Below, in pieces: positions 4,886 through 6,854 of a stretch of DNA of 6,854 nucleotides. The translations under genes were made by a program, and so were the position numbers. This stretch comes from Bacteroidota bacterium (GTDB lineage Bacteria > Bacteroidota > Ignavibacteria > Ignavibacteriales > Ignavibacteriaceae): positions 1 through 6,854 of the forward strand of contig JAEYUD010000057.1 in NCBI GenBank assembly GCA_023433685.1, written 5' to 3'. The notes under the pieces are model-generated. The model was not told the DNA's origin. It saw only the letters and a list, made by a program, of their open reading frames with translations, and did no database searches. Numbering within the stretch: the stretch's first letter is position 1; each line of letters opens with the position of its first letter.

Positions 4886-6032
4886 TGGCGCGGGGCAGAA
4901 AAGTGTAGAGCAGTTTAATTTCGCTATTAGTGACCGGGGAACCAGGCTTTCCCGGTATCCGGATAGTGAATGAAGAGCCCTGGCCAAGAGTGCTCTGAAC
5001 TTCAATTGTCCCCCCCATCTTTTCAATATAAGCCTTGGCGATGGTCAGACCCAGACCGGTACCTTCGTACTCCCTTCCCACACCTTCACTTGCCTGTCTG
5101 AACTCTTTGAAGATCATTCCGAGATCTTCGGGGTGTATCCCCACCCCCGTATCGTTAACTTTCATTACAAGAAAATGATTGGTTCCTTCTATGGCGGAGA
5201 TGCAGCTAATGGTTATGCCGCCCTGATTGGTGAATTTAAGCGCGTTTTGTAAAAGGTGACCGATAACCATTAGAAATATCTCCCTGTCGCCAAAGCACTC
5301 ATAGGATGAAACTCCTGAAAAGTAATTCAGAAAGAGATTTTTATATGCCAGTTGCGACTCATACGACTTACAAATATCGCCAATGGCTTTAATGAGGTCG
5401 AAACTCTCATTTTTTATTCGAAGGCTGCCCGACTCGATCTTGCTGTATTCAAGAATATTGTTTATTGTTCCGGTTAACCGCTTGGCACTGGTATAGATAT
5501 GTTCCGCGAGCTCTTTTGTTTCAGGGTCACCCTCTTTTTCGGCAAGAATTTCAGCAAAGCCAAGAATGCCGATCATCGGGGTTCTTAGTTCATGGCTCAT
5601 CGAAAGTAGAAAGCTCGATTTCAACCTGTTAAGCTCCTCGGCCTCTTCTTTCGCCCTGATCAGACTTTCCTCAAAAAGTTTTCGTTGGGTGACGTCATTT
5701 ATCAGAAGATGGACGCATTCCTTGTCGTTGAAAATCACTGTCGTGCCGACAATATCCGCGTAAAAATCAGTTCCATCAAGAGCAAGCAGGTGGAGCTCGC
5801 TTAGCTCAAATGTCTCCCTGTCAAGGTGACTTTCCACGCTTTTTGAAACTGCTCCGGTTGAATCGGGGTGAACGCAGATCAGAATCGACTTGCCGACAAG
5901 CTCTGCCGTGGAAGAAGCTTTGAACTTCTTCACTGCCGCACTGTTAAGAAACACGAAGTTTGCATAATCGTGAATCACAGCCGGCGCGGCATATTTCTCA
6001 AGAAGCAGTAGTGAGAGTTTGTCGTCTGGCAT
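4881..6032 (-). CDS. Cytoplasmic PAS-domain sensor histidine kinase
   Basis: This 383-residue kinase has no signal peptide or membrane segment, so it should sense an internal signal. Residues about 5-118 resemble a PAS domain (VIHDYANFVFLNSAAVKKF ... ELVGKSIL ... DVTQRK, the usual PAS-to-kinase junction). A short coiled coil (about 119-138) leads to a HisKA domain with SFLLSMSHELRTPMIGILGFAE, where H147 is the phosphoacceptor. The ATPase domain (about 245-360) has an N box with N263 (LLQNALKFT), a G1 box NDTGVGI (293-299), a FKEFRQA segment and a G2 box GTGLGL (324-329). It lacks receiver and output domains, and its partner is not in the window. A 23-residue tail after the ATPase fold (from about 361) has no recognised motif. 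An in-frame TAG at 6036-6038, two codons upstream, fixes the start at 6032. No Shine-Dalgarno sequence is visible. The gene converges tail-to-tail on the DAHP synthase gene; I see no functional link from sequence. Confidence 0.92.
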   Translation of the reverse strand: MPDDKLSLLLLEKYAAPAVIHDYANFVFLNSAAVKKFKASSTAELVGKSILICVHPDSTGAVSKSVESHLDRETFELSELHLLALDGTDFYADIVGTTVIFNDKECVHLLINDVTQRKLFEESLIRAKEEAEELNRLKSSFLLSMSHELRTPMIGILGFAEILAEKEGDPETKELAEHIYTSAKRLTGTINNILEYSKIESGSLRIKNESFDLIKAIGDICKSYESQLAYKNLFLNYFSGVSSYECFGDREIFLMVIGHLLQNALKFTNQGGITISCISAIEGTNHFLVMKVNDTGVGIHPEDLGMIFKEFRQASEGVGREYEGTGLGLTIAKAYIEKMGGTIEVQSTLGQGSSFTIRIPGKPGSPVTNSEIKLLYTFLPRAT

Positions 6033-6065
6033 CGGCTAAGGAATACCTAAATATTAATTGAATCC

Positions 6066-6113
6066 AACGGCAATATAATAAAGAAGTGGTGATCAATCAA
6101 TAAATTTGCCGTT
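6066..6113. repeat. 8-bp inverted repeat spanning a divergent promoter region
   Basis: AACGGCAA (6066-6073) and TTGCCGTT (6106-6113) are perfect inverted arms separated by 32 nt, between the divergent PAS kinase and phosphatase-superfamily genes. The right arm overlaps the -7-like box at 6101-6108. Arm centres are 40 bp apart, about four helical turns, so a dimeric regulator binding both is possible. Chance occurrence cannot be excluded. Confidence 0.35.
6101..6108 (+). promoter_or_regulatory. -7 promoter box for the phosphatase-superfamily gene
   Basis: TAAATTTG matches the Bacteroidota -7 consensus TAnnTTTG exactly, 39 nt before the ATG at 6148. No TTG is found at the usual distance upstream, so the promoter is only half supported. 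Confidence 0.4.
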
Positions 6114-6147
6114 ACGATTCTATAAAATACCCAAACCTTGAAATTTG

Positions 6148-6854
6148 ATGTCAAAAATAACTTTTATCCTGATCCTGTTCTCCTTCTTAATGCCCGGGAT
6201 CACCAGTGCTCAGATGCCCGACAGGTATGTTGTGCTTGTAATAATCGATGGTGCCCGTTATTCTGAAACCCTTGGCGACACTTCCGGCAAATTAACACCT
6301 GCCATGAAGCGGCTTTCCGCTCAAGGTATCGTGATCGATTCTTTCTTTAACAACGGATGGACTGTTACCAACAGGGGTGTTCCCGCTATTTGGTCGGGCT
6401 CATGGTCAACCCCGCTTGATACATTTTACAACGGATTCCAGACACAATATGCCACCGTGCCAACCCTTTGGGAATATTTCAGGAAAGAGCACCAACAGGA
6501 TTCAACCAATGCGCAGTATATAATGAAGTACCTCTCCTCCCCCTGGTTGCAAAGTTTCAGGCCCGGTTACGGCCCTGCCTATTGGCCCTGGTATATTCTC
6601 AGTGGTAGCAGTGACCTTCAGGTTTGGCAAAAAGCAAGAACACAACTTCTGAACTGGCACCCGAGGGTCTCGGTTGTCTATCTCTCAGACGTTGACCACT
6701 ATGGACATTTGGGGGCATGGGATGACTACACCCGCGCGATAACGATTGCAGATAGCATAGTAGGTCTTATCTGGGATCTTGTTCAGGGTGATCCCGTTTT
6801 CAGGGATAAAACCACTCTGATGGTTACGAATGATCACGGAAGACACCTGGATGG
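6148..6854 (+). CDS. Secreted alkaline-phosphatase-superfamily hydrolase, 5' part (runs off right edge)
   Basis: The frame is open from ATG 6148 to the window edge, giving 235 complete codons. Residues 1-21 are a signal peptide (FILILFSFLMPG, then ITSA-QMP), so the enzyme is exported. The core is that of the metal-dependent alkaline phosphatase / nucleotide pyrophosphatase / sulfatase superfamily. VIIDGARY holds the first metal aspartate (D34). NGWTVTNRGVPAIWSG carries the probable threonine nucleophile (T74, possibly T72). LSDVDHYGHLG supplies D181 and H187, and VTNDHGRH supplies D229 and H230. These are the expected positions for two-metal chemistry on a phosphate or sulfate ester. The substrate cannot be named from sequence. 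The region between about 90 and 170 is rich in Trp and Tyr and may shape the substrate pocket. The C-terminus, which in this group of bacteria often holds a type IX secretion sorting signal, is missing. An in-frame TGA at 6139-6141 fixes the ATG as the start. The gene diverges from the PAS kinase. Confidence 0.82.
   Translation, partial: MSKITFILILFSFLMPGITSAQMPDRYVVLVIIDGARYSETLGDTSGKLTPAMKRLSAQGIVIDSFFNNGWTVTNRGVPAIWSGSWSTPLDTFYNGFQTQYATVPTLWEYFRKEHQQDSTNAQYIMKYLSSPWLQSFRPGYGPAYWPWYILSGSSDLQVWQKARTQLLNWHPRVSVVYLSDVDHYGHLGAWDDYTRAITIADSIVGLIWDLVQGDPVFRDKTTLMVTNDHGRHLD

Noticed and set aside
4873..4889. Bidirectional terminator at the convergent stop codons
   Set aside because: The palindrome leaves only a very short stem once a loop is allowed, and no T-tract follows on either strand.
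1..6854. CRISPR arrays, insertion sequences, tRNA or rRNA genes
   Set aside because: No spaced direct repeats, transposase motifs, terminal repeats or recognisable RNA gene sequence were seen on either strand.

Overview
The window looks like chromosomal DNA from a member of the Bacteroidota/Chlorobi group, and I favour an Ignavibacteria-like organism. Three things point there. The left-edge gene encodes a secreted choice-of-anchor V type protein with a GCTCH motif. DAHP synthase is fused to a C-terminal chorismate mutase, an arrangement typical of Bacteroidota. The best promoters match the Bacteroidota pattern (TTG, about 19-20 nt, TAnnTTTG). This is inference from sequence character; there is no marker gene such as rRNA.

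Layout: (1) The 5' part of a minus-strand secreted protein gene runs off the left edge. (2) A 188-bp divergent gap follows. (3) A plus-strand gene encodes a membrane-anchored TPR sensor histidine kinase. Its stop codon overlaps (ATGA) the start of tyrA, a prephenate dehydrogenase gene. (4) A 227-bp gap follows that carries a complete-looking regulatory unit: a Bacteroidota-type promoter, a 28-codon leader peptide with eight consecutive aromatic codons (F-Y-F-Y-W-F-Y-F), a 9-bp antiterminator and a competing intrinsic terminator. (5) The bifunctional DAHP synthase/chorismate mutase gene comes next. (6) A minus-strand cytoplasmic PAS histidine kinase gene converges on it, with the two stop codons touching. 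(7) A 115-bp divergent gap leads to the 5' part of a secreted alkaline-phosphatase-superfamily gene, cut by the right edge.

The DAHP synthase/chorismate mutase supplies the first step of the shikimate pathway and the chorismate-to-prephenate step. TyrA then draws prephenate toward tyrosine. The most interesting element is the leader region. It appears to be a ribosome-mediated transcription attenuator that senses Phe, Tyr and Trp charging together and controls the entry enzyme of the whole aromatic pathway. Its predicted transcription start lies almost on the leader AUG, so the leader peptide may be translated from a leaderless RNA. The two kinases have no response regulator gene beside them in this window.
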